Of a DNA stretch of 64,000 bases, positions 9,620-18,680 are shown piece by piece. Source of the stretch: CAWEFA01 sp963851385 (GTDB lineage Bacteria > Bacteroidota > Bacteroidia > Bacteroidales > DTGW01). The stretch lies in assembly GCA_963851385.1 (NCBI GenBank), contig CAWKPE010000034.1, forward strand, positions 1 to 64,000, given 5' to 3'. Below the pieces are notes generated by a model. The model was not told the DNA's origin. It made no database searches and was given only the letters and a program-made list of their open reading frames with translations. A program made the position numbers and the translations under genes. How positions within the stretch are numbered: the stretch's first letter is position 1; every line of letters begins with the position of its first letter.

Positions 9620-10894
9620 TTAATATTTGAGAATTAATTTTTTAGATTCAATAAAATCGTTTGTCTTTAATTGGCAATAATAAATTCCAGCAGGTAGACC
9701 TTCTGGTATCCAAATCACCTTGTGATCGCCGGCGTTGAGATATTGATTAACCAGTGTTTTTATTAATTCACCAGATGCATTGAAAATTTTTATACAAACC
9801 TTACCTGAATGATTAAGGTTATATTTTATTGTTGTTGAAATTGAGAACGGATTCGGGTAATTACTTGTTTGGCCAGAGGTTTTATAAACTATACTTAGTT
9901 CTGAAGTGGATATGGTATCCCTGCCATTATTCACAAATTTTCGGACCCATGCGTACATGTCGTATACTTGATCTAATCGGCGCTCGTGCCCCCCATTAAA
10001 TGTTACAAGCTTAACATTCGGATTTTTTGCTTTTACAAGTAAATTATAGGCGGTTTTGTTTACCGATAAAAAGTTATCATTAGTGCCACATACAAAATAT
10101 GTTGGCATATTTTTTAAGAAATTGGTATCACTGGCCACTGGTGATAATGACCCTGCATAAACCCCAAGGGCAGCCCAAGTCTTTGGTGATTTTTCACCAA
10201 TGTAATATGCCCCAAAACCACCCATAGAAAAACCGGTGAGGTATTTTCTTGTAGAATCTATTTTCACAATCTGTTCCATTGCTGCAATCCCTTCCCAAAT
10301 ATCAGTTTCTGATATACCCATATAATTAAGGTTTCCACGTGCCCATGGAAATAAAAAGTAACCATCCTCATAAGCACTATCGAATATACTATAAGGCGGG
10401 TTTAAATATGGATAGGCCATAAATGAAACAGGGTCATCAGCAACATCCCATAACCCATGCAATTCTATATATAACGGATATTCCTTTGTAGTATCCAAGT
10501 TTTTAGGCGGGATTAACCATGAGAATGAAACAGCGCCATCGGTCGGCGATTTCCAGGAAAAAATAAACGGCCTCTGCCTGTTTAAATAAGTCGAAACCTT
10601 TTTTGCATTAGCAGTATCGGATAAATCATCAAATGCATTATATGTATTCTGAATAAGGGATGAATCGTTAGCAGTATACTTGGTTTTTAAATTAATAACA
10701 TTAACCATTGATTGGCAATGCTTTTTAAAAAAAGCATTATCAGTATTTTCTGAAAGCTTGTTCAATGTATCTTTTAATGCAACAAAATACGATGTGTCGG
10801 TTATTGTATTTTTCAATATAAACTTACCCTGACTGTACACCTGCACTGTTATGGCGATCACGAAAAAAATAATAAAGATGGTTTTTGTTTTCAT
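9620..10894 (-). CDS. Secreted alpha/beta-hydrolase (esterase) with T9SS sorting domain
   Basis: 424 residues with a signal peptide (to about residue 21). The hydrolase core (about 110-325) has an oxyanion-type HGLW segment, the nucleophile elbow GFSMGG, the acid in CGTNDNF and the His in NGGHERR, so the triad is complete. Architecture resembles PHB-depolymerase/feruloyl-esterase-like family proteins. From about 345 there is a type A T9SS C-terminal domain: NYPNPFSISTTIKYNL, FNASGELIKTL, LPAGIYYCQL, ending SKKLILKY. The protein should therefore be exported by Sec, cross the outer membrane through T9SS, and be released or anchored. The natural ester is unknown; acetylated or feruloylated plant glycan fits the neighbourhood. 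Confidence 0.85.
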   Translation of the reverse strand: MKTKTIFIIFFVIAITVQVYSQGKFILKNTITDTSYFVALKDTLNKLSENTDNAFFKKHCQSMVNVINLKTKYTANDSSLIQNTYNAFDDLSDTANAKKVSTYLNRQRPFIFSWKSPTDGAVSFSWLIPPKNLDTTKEYPLYIELHGLWDVADDPVSFMAYPYLNPPYSIFDSAYEDGYFLFPWARGNLNYMGISETDIWEGIAAMEQIVKIDSTRKYLTGFSMGGFGAYYIGEKSPKTWAALGVYAGSLSPVASDTNFLKNMPTYFVCGTNDNFLSVNKTAYNLLVKAKNPNVKLVTFNGGHERRLDQVYDMYAWVRKFVNNGRDTISTSELSIVYKTSGQTSNYPNPFSISTTIKYNLNHSGKVCIKIFNASGELIKTLVNQYLNAGDHKVIWIPEGLPAGIYYCQLKTNDFIESKKLILKY

Positions 10895-10930
10895 TTCAAT
10901 TTATTTTTAAAACTATGTGATTCAATAATT

Positions 10931-10938
10931 CAAATATA
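10931..10938 (-). promoter_or_regulatory. Possible -7 box of the esterase promoter
   Basis: Minus-strand TATATTTG fits the Bacteroidota -7 consensus TAnnTTTG, about 37 bp before the esterase ATG. No convincing -33 TTG is found at the right distance, so the call is weak. Confidence 0.3.
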
Positions 10939-11024
10939 TAATTAATCGGTTTTTAACCCATTTGCACTTTTACAAACTGCACATCAGGTCTATAATCGAA
11001 ATATTTTAATAATACATTCTTCAT

Positions 11025-11954
11025 CTAGTTAAACACTGATGTGCTTACCCAATAAAGTTTTGAATAAGTCGCACCATATCCAAGATCATTTCGGATGGTA
11101 AATAATAAATATTTTCCATCCGGTGTTACGTTAGGATAAATATCAAGATAATCTGTATTTACCCCAGCGCCTAGATCTTTTGGAGTAGTCCATGAACCAT
11201 CTTTATTTCGGTATGTTATATAAAGATTGTTGCCCTTATAATTTGGATTATACTTCCACGAATTAAATACCATATAACTTTCATCTGGCGCTATATATGG
11301 GCATTCATCCATATAACTAGTATTTATTGGAAAAATCAAATGTTCAACTGTTTTATATTTTCCATCTGTTAGTTCGGCCCTGTATAAATCAGTCCTTCCA
11401 TATCCGCCCGGCCTGTCTGAAGAAAAATACAATGTGCCGTTAGCTGTTATGGATACCTCATATTCATGGCCATCACTTACAGGATAAGGTATTTTTACAG
11501 GCTCCTGCCAACCAGTGATTGTCCGTTTGCTTACCCAAATATTAGAATCGCCATGGCCATAATCAGTTATATAAAGACTATTTCCATCTTGAGAAAAACA
11601 TGACACCCATGCATTAATAAATAAAGTGTCTGGTTCTGACCATTTGCCACCAATGTATTTAGTATACATTATGTCACCAAACGTCCAACCTTGATCGGTA
11701 ATAGTAAATACAAATTCCTTTCCATCAGGTGAAAAACAACCATTTTGCACCCACCAGTCTTTCCTGGAAATAAAATCAGGGGAAAATACAGCAGCTTTAT
11801 TCCCCGGTGGTATTTGTCCAAAATAATTGATTTTTAATGTATCGTTTCCGGTAATTATTGGTATATCCCCAGCAACTTTATCTTTTTTGCAACTATTGAA
11901 AAAGATTATCAAAATTATTAGCAAATAACTTAAAATGAATGATTTTGTTTTCAT
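11025..11954 (-). CDS. PD40 (WD40-like) beta-propeller lipoprotein
   Basis: About 309 residues from the ATG at 11954, chosen because it yields a lipoprotein signal with lipobox FFNSC followed by KKDK, the same pattern as the kelch neighbour. The body consists of TolB-type PD40 blades: SPDGKEFVFTI, SQDGNSLYITD, TANGTLYFSSDRPGG, APDESYMVFNSW, TPDGKYLLFTI. The SSDRPGGYG motif is typical of OmpA-associated or peptidoglycan-linked PD40 proteins. It is likely a periplasmic or surface binding propeller; no enzymatic function is assigned. Its last ~100 residues are repeated just upstream of its own start in the pseudogene at 12029-12343, showing a local tandem duplication. Confidence 0.75.
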   Translation of the reverse strand: MKTKSFILSYLLIILIIFFNSCKKDKVAGDIPIITGNDTLKINYFGQIPPGNKAAVFSPDFISRKDWWVQNGCFSPDGKEFVFTITDQGWTFGDIMYTKYIGGKWSEPDTLFINAWVSCFSQDGNSLYITDYGHGDSNIWVSKRTITGWQEPVKIPYPVSDGHEYEVSITANGTLYFSSDRPGGYGRTDLYRAELTDGKYKTVEHLIFPINTSYMDECPYIAPDESYMVFNSWKYNPNYKGNNLYITYRNKDGSWTTPKDLGAGVNTDYLDIYPNVTPDGKYLLFTIRNDLGYGATYSKLYWVSTSVFN

Positions 11955-12028
11955 GGTTTGAGTTTTTAGATTATTATAATTTGTGTTATTATGGTTTAAA
12001 GCCATGGCCTAATATCGAAATTCTTCAA

Positions 12029-12343
12029 CTAATTAAACACAGAAGTGCTTACCCAGTAAAGTTTTAAATAAGTAGCACCAGAGCCGAGATCATTACGGAT
12101 TGTAAATAATAGATATTTTCCATCCGGAGTTACGTTAGGATATATGTTAAGATAGTCTTTATTAATCCCAGCTCCAAGATCTTTTGAATTGGTACATGAG
12201 CCATCTTTATTTCTAAATATTATATAAAGGTTATTACCTTTATATTTTGGATTATATCTCCATAAATCAAGAACCAAATAACTTTCATCTGGTGCAATGT
12301 ATGGGCATTCATCCATATAACTAGTATTTATAGGCGCATCCAA
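12029..12343 (-). pseudogene. Duplicated C-terminal fragment of the PD40 lipoprotein
   Basis: The translation copies the last ~100 residues of the adjacent PD40 gene (PINTSYMDECPYIAPDESY to LYWVSTSVFN) with about 16 differences by eye. There is no ATG, signal peptide or N-terminal blades; the first codon able to start is TTG at the junction with the next fragment. The flanking DNA after the stop also resembles that after the PD40 gene. This is the remnant of a tandem duplicate whose front has been replaced by unrelated sequence. Confidence 0.8.
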
Positions 12344-12653
12344 ATGTTGGTTCCCAATTATTATAATATAATAATTGATAATTGATAAATAAACCGCTAT
12401 CGTTTATGTCTGCAATATAACCTGTAGTACTATTCCCTGAACCGAATTGGGCAACAAATATTTTTCTATTGCTGATCTTGGTTATGGAAAAATTGATGTC
12501 AACGTTTGGATAATCAAAATTCATTCCATACCATATTTCACTTGAGTAAACTGCAAAGCTTGTACACGCATTTATTTTCAAATTGTAGATGCATGAAAAA
12601 ATAATTATGGCTAAAAGTTTAATCTTTATTTTCATAATAAAGTTGTTTTTCAT
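12321..12653 (-). pseudogene. Truncated choloylglycine-hydrolase-like (Ntn) N-terminus
   Basis: 110-residue frame with a signal peptide (MKIKIKLLAIIIFSCIYNLKINA) followed directly by CTSFAVYSSE and GMNFDYP. A Cys immediately after signal cleavage, then a G-x-NFD/NMD motif, is the N-terminal-nucleophile pattern of the choloylglycine hydrolase/linear amide C-N hydrolase family. Family members are about 330-360 residues; here the frame stops after the first two strands (YYNNWEPTFGCAYKY) where it collides, out of frame, with the duplicated PD40 tail. The result is a chimeric dead gene created by deletion or illegitimate recombination. A short secreted peptide could still be made but would lack the active-site framework. 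Confidence 0.65.
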
Positions 12654-12972
12654 TATTTATTAAGGACAACCCTACTATGAAAATCCCCTAATTTCAGAAA
12701 TAGATTTTAAAAGTTCGTTTAATTTTAAAATAAACTGGTTAATATATTTTATTAAACCTTGCAGCTAACGGTAATAAAAATTATAGTACGAGTTTTACCT
12801 GCACGTCTCCTCTTATTGTTCAAGTCTGCGATTTGTACTTCTATCTATAGAAGTCTTTCTGCAACTATATTTCATGGCCAAAATTTTAATGGTATTTACT
12901 AACTGCAAGAAAAAGAATCACAGGTTACACTTCGTTAAACTTGCCAGAAGGAGGAAACAAAAACAGTACTTT
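12654..12972. other. Intergenic, 319 bp, nothing recognised
   Basis: AT-rich sequence lying upstream of the truncated hydrolase and beyond the chemoreceptor stop. No frame with coding character, strong hairpin or repeat was found on either strand. Confidence 0.5.
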
Positions 12973-14703
12973 TTACAATTGAAAGTTCGCAATATTTTCA
13001 TTTAAATCATGTGACATTTGGTCTAAAGTATCAGATCTTTCCGACAATTCGCTTGAGGTGGAAGCATACTGCTGTGTCAACTGGTTTAGCTGTTGAATTG
13101 CATTATTGATCTGTTCCGAACCCGATTGTTGTTCAATACTTGATAAGGCTATTTCCTGAACCATTGATGTGGTGCTATTTATACTGGGAATTATTTTGGA
13201 AAGCAGGGCTGATGACTTTAAAGTAACCTTGACACTGTTCTGGGAAATAACATGAATTTCATCTGCAGCCATTCTGCTTCTTTCAGCAAGTTTTTTGACT
13301 TCTGCTGCTACTACAGAAAATCCTTTGCCATATTCACCGGCCCTTGCCGCCTCCACGGCTGCGTTGAGTGCCAGCAAATTGGTTTGGAACGCAATGTCGT
13401 TTATTACCGCAATCTTATTCGTAATTTCCTTGATTGAATTAATGCTCAATACTGAAGCCTCGTTTATCTCAATAATCTTTGAAGACAAAGATTCGGCCAT
13501 CTTTTTTGCATCAGTTGCATTTTCAGTATTTTGAACAATGTTAGAAACCATTTCCTCCATGGAAGAGGATATTTCTTCAAGAGAAGTAGCCTGAATATTA
13601 GCTCCTGAATAGATGCTCTCTGACGAATTTTTTAACTCGCCGGCAGCAAGTCTGACATCTTTTGCTGACTGTGATATCTGAGAGATGATAGATTTCAATT
13701 CATCAATCATTTTTTGTGATATTTTAGACAATTCGCCAAATTCATCGGTACGGTTTAATACATTTTCATTAATTTGAACATTCAGGTTACCATTTGCCAC
13801 GGAATTCAAAATATTAAAATTATCTTTTACTCCACTGTTAATCGATCTGACAATTGAATAAGTAAATAATGATCCGGTAATAACTATCAGGATTACGATG
13901 ACGATATAATAGATATTGATTTTTTTCTCCATTTCGTCCATTGCCATACTTATTGCTGCCCTCATTCCAGACACATATGACCACCAGGCTTCCTCGAAAG
14001 CGCTTCCAATCTGAGACATAACATTGGGGAGCATATTGTCGATCTCATTTATACGAGCTAAACCCTTCTCATATAAAGCCAGCAAATCGGAAAGCTCAGT
14101 ATCCTCCTTCTGCAATAGTAGTTTTAAATTCTGTACTTTATCCATGATAGAATTAATTAACGATTTGTCTTTAGATATAAGTATCAAATATTCCATCTCA
14201 GTGATCTTGTACATTTGTTTTAAAAATTCTGCATGACGGCCATCATTGGCCAACTCCAATATTTTTTTTAAAGAATTCAGGTTTGAATGACGGATTATCG
14301 TGAGTTCTGTTGTTAAATCAGCGGCCTGGTTTGTTTTATTAACGTAGTTAACTATTTGTTTCGATACTATTTTATAGTCTAGGTCAACCTCCTGTCCCGG
14401 TTTAAACTTTTCTTTCATATCCTTCACCCACAAGAAGAGAAGTAAATTTCTAAAATCAAATTCAGATCGGGAGTTAACAATAGTATCGCTGTACATATTA
14501 TCATTAACGAACTTCAAAAGTTCAATCCTTGACAGGTTTAAGTCACCTGCATAATTATTTAGCAAAGGCATATGTGTTGAGGATGCCAATTGGAATTTTT
14601 TAATTATAATACGCCCTATAAGGGCCGTTGAAACTGTTATTATAACAAAGACAGCCATTATTAAGCTGATCTTGGTCCCAATTTTAAAACTTAACTTAAT
14701 CAT
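12973..14703 (-). CDS. Methyl-accepting chemotaxis protein
   Basis: 576 residues with the classical transmembrane chemoreceptor layout: TM1 at about 13-33, a periplasmic helical sensor of about 225 residues (four-helix-bundle type by its heptad pattern), TM2 at about 262-284, a HAMP linker, and the cytoplasmic signalling coiled coil. The hairpin tip is intact (IAFQTNLLALNAAVEAARAG, then FSVVAAEVKKLAERS) at about 430-470, where CheA and CheW bind. No C-terminal CheR pentapeptide is present (it ends ENIANFQL). The ligand is unknown. It follows the lipoprotein gene by 12 bp, so that lipoprotein may be a co-expressed ligand-binding or sensory partner. No che genes are nearby. Confidence 0.95.
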   Translation of the reverse strand: MIKLSFKIGTKISLIMAVFVIITVSTALIGRIIIKKFQLASSTHMPLLNNYAGDLNLSRIELLKFVNDNMYSDTIVNSRSEFDFRNLLLFLWVKDMKEKFKPGQEVDLDYKIVSKQIVNYVNKTNQAADLTTELTIIRHSNLNSLKKILELANDGRHAEFLKQMYKITEMEYLILISKDKSLINSIMDKVQNLKLLLQKEDTELSDLLALYEKGLARINEIDNMLPNVMSQIGSAFEEAWWSYVSGMRAAISMAMDEMEKKINIYYIVIVILIVITGSLFTYSIVRSINSGVKDNFNILNSVANGNLNVQINENVLNRTDEFGELSKISQKMIDELKSIISQISQSAKDVRLAAGELKNSSESIYSGANIQATSLEEISSSMEEMVSNIVQNTENATDAKKMAESLSSKIIEINEASVLSINSIKEITNKIAVINDIAFQTNLLALNAAVEAARAGEYGKGFSVVAAEVKKLAERSRMAADEIHVISQNSVKVTLKSSALLSKIIPSINSTTSMVQEIALSSIEQQSGSEQINNAIQQLNQLTQQYASTSSELSERSDTLDQMSHDLNENIANFQL

Positions 14704-14715
14704 ATAGTGAAGTTG

Positions 14716-15297
14716 TTAATTGATCAATATTTTGACAAATTTTATAAATGTATATTGGCCTTTAATAGCAAAACTGACCTTGCCACTGGAGTCGACCGGT
14801 ATAGTTGTTATACAAAGAATGTCTCCTTCGGAATCAATAAAAGTTGCAGGTATTTTCGCATACCAGATGTCTTTTTTGACCAGGTCATACTCTATTGTAA
14901 AATAATATGAGATGGAAGTTGCCGTATTCCAGGGAAAAACAAAACCTGAAAGGTAAGCTGATTTAACAATCAAAGTATCCTTCGATCCGGTTTGTTCAAA
15001 AGGTAATTTTATTGAACCAACAGGAAATTTAGCTTCTAATTTTTTTAAGCATTGTTGTTGTGCCACGTCAAACTCCTTGGTTACTGAATTTACAACATCC
15101 ATTTTACCCTTACCTTTTGCATCGTTAAGCCGGTAATTAAGATCGTCAAAATGAATCTCCTTTTGGTCTAATTGTGTAAAGAATTCATTTACCTCCTGTA
15201 AAGGACAATTGATTTTATTGTTATCGGTAGTGCTACTACCGCAGCTTTCCAAAAAGAGGAGCACGGAAAGTAAATAAGAGAGATTACCTGATTTCAT
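14716..15297 (-). CDS. Lipoprotein of unknown function, co-transcribed with chemoreceptor
   Basis: 193 residues with a lipoprotein signal: hydrophobic LLSVLLFLES then Cys19 (LESCGSS). A helical segment follows (about 35-85, charged, EVNEFFTQLDQKEIHFDDLNYRLND), and the rest is beta-rich with no catalytic motif that I recognise (FPWNTATSISYYFTIEYDL, IPATFIDSEGDILC). Its stop is 12 bp before the chemoreceptor start, implying one transcript. A periplasmic helper that presents a ligand to the receptor is a reasonable but untested guess. Confidence 0.7.
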   Translation of the reverse strand: MKSGNLSYLLSVLLFLESCGSSTTDNNKINCPLQEVNEFFTQLDQKEIHFDDLNYRLNDAKGKGKMDVVNSVTKEFDVAQQQCLKKLEAKFPVGSIKLPFEQTGSKDTLIVKSAYLSGFVFPWNTATSISYYFTIEYDLVKKDIWYAKIPATFIDSEGDILCITTIPVDSSGKVSFAIKGQYTFIKFVKILIN

Positions 15298-15608
15298 ATT
15301 TAATAATCTAAAAAAAAGTTTTGATTAGCATGCAAATATTTTAAAGATACGAAAAAGTATTTTTTTAGTTATTAGTTATTGTCAGGTTTTTGATTATTTG
15401 CCAACTTGAAAAAAAATGGATATCATTTTAGAATTTTGAACCCCTGCACTCTTGGTGCAGGAATGATATACCATAAAATTTCTGGTGCTGTGAAGCAACA
15501 TAAAATTGGCGAAACGCTCTGTTGTCTTGCCACAGAGATAGTCAATTTTAAAGAAATTTTTTACGTCGGGCTTTGTTTTTTTATATTTTTTTCAACAAAG
15601 TCTATATT
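15298..15608. other. Intergenic, 311 bp, with one short hairpin
   Basis: Contains a perfect 7-bp stem (cctgcac/gtgcagg, 15443-15461, 5-base loop) without a clear T tract, so it is not called a terminator. Otherwise AT-rich; no gene seen. Confidence 0.45.
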
Positions 15609-18239
15609 TTATTGCTTTATTATTTTCTTTATTAATACAACATCATCTTTTGTAACTATTTTAATGAAATAAATCCCTGAAGCAAATTTACTCATGTCTA
15701 TTTCTGTAATACTGTTATCAATCTTCGAAAAATAAACAGGTTCACCGGTTATTGAAAATACATAAACACTTGTTCGAGAAAGAGTTTTTGAAAATGATAT
15801 ATACATTTTGTCAATTGCTGGTATTGGATAAATTTGAATTTCAGATTCGGAAATTTCCATAATACCAGTAGAACCTGCAGCCTGTGTTATTGTTACATTC
15901 TTCGATAAACCACTGCCCGAAATAGTCACCGTTGCAACACGTGAACTGGAATTGGTATTGGCCAACGCTGTTACGGTTATTGTTGCGCTATCTGAACCTG
16001 ATGTGTTGCTTACTGTTAACCAAGGTTGATTGCTGCTTACATTCCAACTAATATTTGAAATAATATCAAAAGTTGCTGTGCTATTTGCAGGTGCAAAAAC
16101 ATTTAGAGTAGTAGTTGAAACTGACAAAGTTGCTGGTGATGCTGCTTGTGTTACCGTTACGGTATCAGACTTTGCACCGCTGCCCGAAATAATTACCTTT
16201 GCAACACGTGAACCGGAAGCGTGATTGGCCAATACTATTACGGTTATTGTTGTGCTGTCTGAACCCATAGTATCGCTTACTGTTAACCAGGGTTGATTGC
16301 TGCTTACATTCCAATTTGTATTTGAAGTTATTTTAAAAGTTGCTGTACTCTTGGCTGTATCAGATACATTCAAACTGGTTGGTGTTACATAAAATGATAC
16401 AAAGCCCGACAAAGCCTGCTTATATACACCATATCCTCCTGCTCCTATATATACGTTTTTATTGTCAAGAGCAATGCAATTAACAGGAGTATTTGCCGGC
16501 AACCCTGTATTTAAAGCTGACCAGCTGTTTCCATTATTTGTTGATAAATACACGCCGGAAGAAGTTCCTGCGAAAATAATACTTCCGCAAATTCCCAATG
16601 CTTTCACAGATTTATTTGTTAACCCTGAATTTACCGCAGTCCAACTACTTCCATTGTTTACAGACCAATAAATGCCAGAATCAGTCCCGGCAAAAATATT
16701 TCGCCCACATACGGCCAGGGCTCTAACAGTAGTATTTATGGGTAATCCTGAATTAGCGACAGACCAATTGCTTCCATTATATAAATACACACCATTAGCA
16801 GTACCGGCAAAAATATTATTTCCTTTTATTGCTAATGCATTTATAAAATAATTATGAACTGGTATTGATATTGTATCTAATATAGCAGCCCAATAGGCTG
16901 AATCAATCGAAATCCAACTGTTTCCATTATCAGTAGTTTTGTAAATACCCTCATTAGAGGCTGCATAAGTATTGCTTCCACTTGTGGCCATTGCACTTAC
17001 ATCATTATATACAAATCCCCCTGACCACATCCCTCCATTATTTGATGATGTTAACATCCCGTAAGAGAAATTATATGCCATTTTACCAACAAAAATGTTA
17101 TTTCCGTTTACAGCTACTGCATTAATATAATCATCGGTTATCCCTGAATCTCTCTCAGTCCAGCTGTTTCCATTATCATCTGACAAATACACGCCACTCG
17201 AAGTTCCTTGATTAAGTGGATTTCCTGTGCCTGCAACAATGGTACTTCCGTTTGTGGCTATGGTATTTACATAAGTATTTATAAATCCTGAATCTGCCTT
17301 AATCCAATTATTCCCATTATTTGTGGACGCATTAATGCCAACAAAAGATCCGGTCAAAATTTTATTCCCGCTAAAAAGTAATGCATTAAAATTATTAAAC
17401 AGTAATGGCAAACCTGAATCAACAGTTGCCCAACTTTCCCCGTTATCTGATGAAAAAAATAAAGTGCCCAAATAGCATGTCAAAATTTTGCTCCCGCTTG
17501 TGGCTATTGCAGTATATGGCCCTCCTGGTAGCAATGAATTCATTATCCAGTTATCACCATTATCCGTTGACTTATAAAATCCCCAAGAAGTTCCCGCATA
17601 AATGGTATCTCCACTCAAGGCTAATGACCAAATAGAATTGGCCATAAAATCAAAACCATTATTTTTTAATGTCCAGCTTTTTCCACTATCAGAAGACAAA
17701 TAAACACCGCCCTGGGTTCCGACAAAAATGTTGGTATCTTTTACAACGAATGAAGTTATCAGGGTATCTGTTAAGCCTGAATTTACAGTAGTCCATTTGC
17801 TTCCATTATTTGTTGACAAGTACACACCACTGTTAGTACCGGCAAAAATATTGTTTCTGCTCACGGCTAATACATTTACATAAGTATTTGCCGGCAAGCC
17901 TGAATCCACCGCTACCCAACTGTTTCCATTATTTGTTGATAAATACACGCCGCCACCTATATAGGTAACTGGATTCCCTACTCCTGCAAAAATGTTACTC
18001 CCGCTTACGGCTAATGATACAACATCAATATAAGGCATTCCTGAATCTACCGCAGACCAACTGATTCCGTTATTTGCAGACAAATATACACCTGAAGAAG
18101 TTCCGGCAAAAATATTGCCACCACTTATGGCAAAACAATTTACTATTCCCCCATAAGGGCCATTAGCTTGTTGCCATTGTGCATTAGAGAAGTTCAAATA
18201 GCAAGCTAAAATAACCAAGAGTAGAATTTGTTTTTTCAT
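15609..18239 (-). CDS. Secreted BNR/VPS10-like repeat protein with two BACON domains and T9SS signal
   Basis: 876 residues. After a signal peptide (MKKQILLLVILACYLNFSNA) comes a long run of about a dozen repeats of roughly 45-50 residues built on the theme NIFAGTSSGVYLSTNNGNSWSAV, the Asp/Asn-box pattern of BNR and photosystem-stability-factor-like propellers. Two BACON domains follow (about 618-697 and 697-780), nearly copies of each other (TNWNVSSNQPWLTVS and ISWNVSSNQPWLTVS), then a type A T9SS C-terminal domain (IQIYPIPAIDKMYISFS to VLIKKIIKQ). It should be a surface or released glycan- or mucin-binding protein. No hydrolase domain is present. The high DNA similarity between repeats makes assembly collapse or expansion possible here. 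Confidence 0.9.
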   Translation of the reverse strand: MKKQILLLVILACYLNFSNAQWQQANGPYGGIVNCFAISGGNIFAGTSSGVYLSANNGISWSAVDSGMPYIDVVSLAVSGSNIFAGVGNPVTYIGGGVYLSTNNGNSWVAVDSGLPANTYVNVLAVSRNNIFAGTNSGVYLSTNNGSKWTTVNSGLTDTLITSFVVKDTNIFVGTQGGVYLSSDSGKSWTLKNNGFDFMANSIWSLALSGDTIYAGTSWGFYKSTDNGDNWIMNSLLPGGPYTAIATSGSKILTCYLGTLFFSSDNGESWATVDSGLPLLFNNFNALLFSGNKILTGSFVGINASTNNGNNWIKADSGFINTYVNTIATNGSTIVAGTGNPLNQGTSSGVYLSDDNGNSWTERDSGITDDYINAVAVNGNNIFVGKMAYNFSYGMLTSSNNGGMWSGGFVYNDVSAMATSGSNTYAASNEGIYKTTDNGNSWISIDSAYWAAILDTISIPVHNYFINALAIKGNNIFAGTANGVYLYNGSNWSVANSGLPINTTVRALAVCGRNIFAGTDSGIYWSVNNGSSWTAVNSGLTNKSVKALGICGSIIFAGTSSGVYLSTNNGNSWSALNTGLPANTPVNCIALDNKNVYIGAGGYGVYKQALSGFVSFYVTPTSLNVSDTAKSTATFKITSNTNWNVSSNQPWLTVSDTMGSDSTTITVIVLANHASGSRVAKVIISGSGAKSDTVTVTQAASPATLSVSTTTLNVFAPANSTATFDIISNISWNVSSNQPWLTVSNTSGSDSATITVTALANTNSSSRVATVTISGSGLSKNVTITQAAGSTGIMEISESEIQIYPIPAIDKMYISFSKTLSRTSVYVFSITGEPVYFSKIDNSITEIDMSKFASGIYFIKIVTKDDVVLIKKIIKQ

Positions 18240-18485
18240 AGGTATGAATTTTAAAGTATTAATATAATTTTTCCTAGAAAAAGTTTACAGATCAAAAATT
18301 TATGTCCTAATATAAATTTACTTAATTTTTTTATCAAATTTTATAAATACACTTACAAAGTGATTACGCAGAAAAGTAATTTGTTTCAACTAGCGAGGCA
18401 TTCAGGGATGTATTGCAGGCCTCTGCTATTGTTCGATAGCATATTTGAATTATCAATAAACCTGGAAATTGTCCTTTATTACAAT
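18240..18485. other. Intergenic before the first attC-like site
   Basis: AT-rich spacer followed by mixed sequence (18360-18485) with no coding character or known repeat; it may hold the promoter of the BNR/BACON gene, but no TAnnTTTG box stands out. Confidence 0.4.
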
Positions 18486-18626
18486 GCTGAGAAACGTTGG
18501 CGTTATGATGAGTCTCCGATTGCGAAGTACTTTCCTATTAAGGTACACCAAACTTTATGCGAGCTACAACCCTTGAGATTTTTACTGAATCGACAATTTT
18601 TTATTGTGCGTGTTGGCTGTTCGTGC
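18486..18626 (-). repeat. attC-like imperfect palindrome, site a
   Basis: About 141 bp. On the plus strand it opens with GAAACGTTGGCGTTATG and closes with GTTGGCTGTTCGTGC, and its middle holds CTTTCCTATTAAGG, closely similar to the middle of site b (CTTTCCTATCAACC). Read on the minus strand (the gene direction) it has the AAC...AACGTT ends expected of an integron attC, but the stems pair less well than in the other three sites. It follows the gene at 18681-19307 by 55 bp. Confidence 0.4.
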
Positions 18627-18680
18627 TATATTTTTATATTAATCACAACGATTGTTATTCACATTTAGTAACCTTATACT

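Noticed and set aside
12029..12343. Independent small gene starting at TTG
   Set aside because: The TTG lies at a recombination junction and the sequence is a partial copy of the neighbouring propeller gene.
15609..18239. CRISPR-like array suggested by regularly recurring DNA words
   Set aside because: The words recur at about 150-bp steps inside one long open frame and encode BNR-type protein repeats; no palindromic short repeat or spacer structure.
18360..18668. Plus-strand 102-residue open frame
   Set aside because: It crosses attC-like site a, has no coding character (mixed composition, no motif) and opposes the gene direction of the region.
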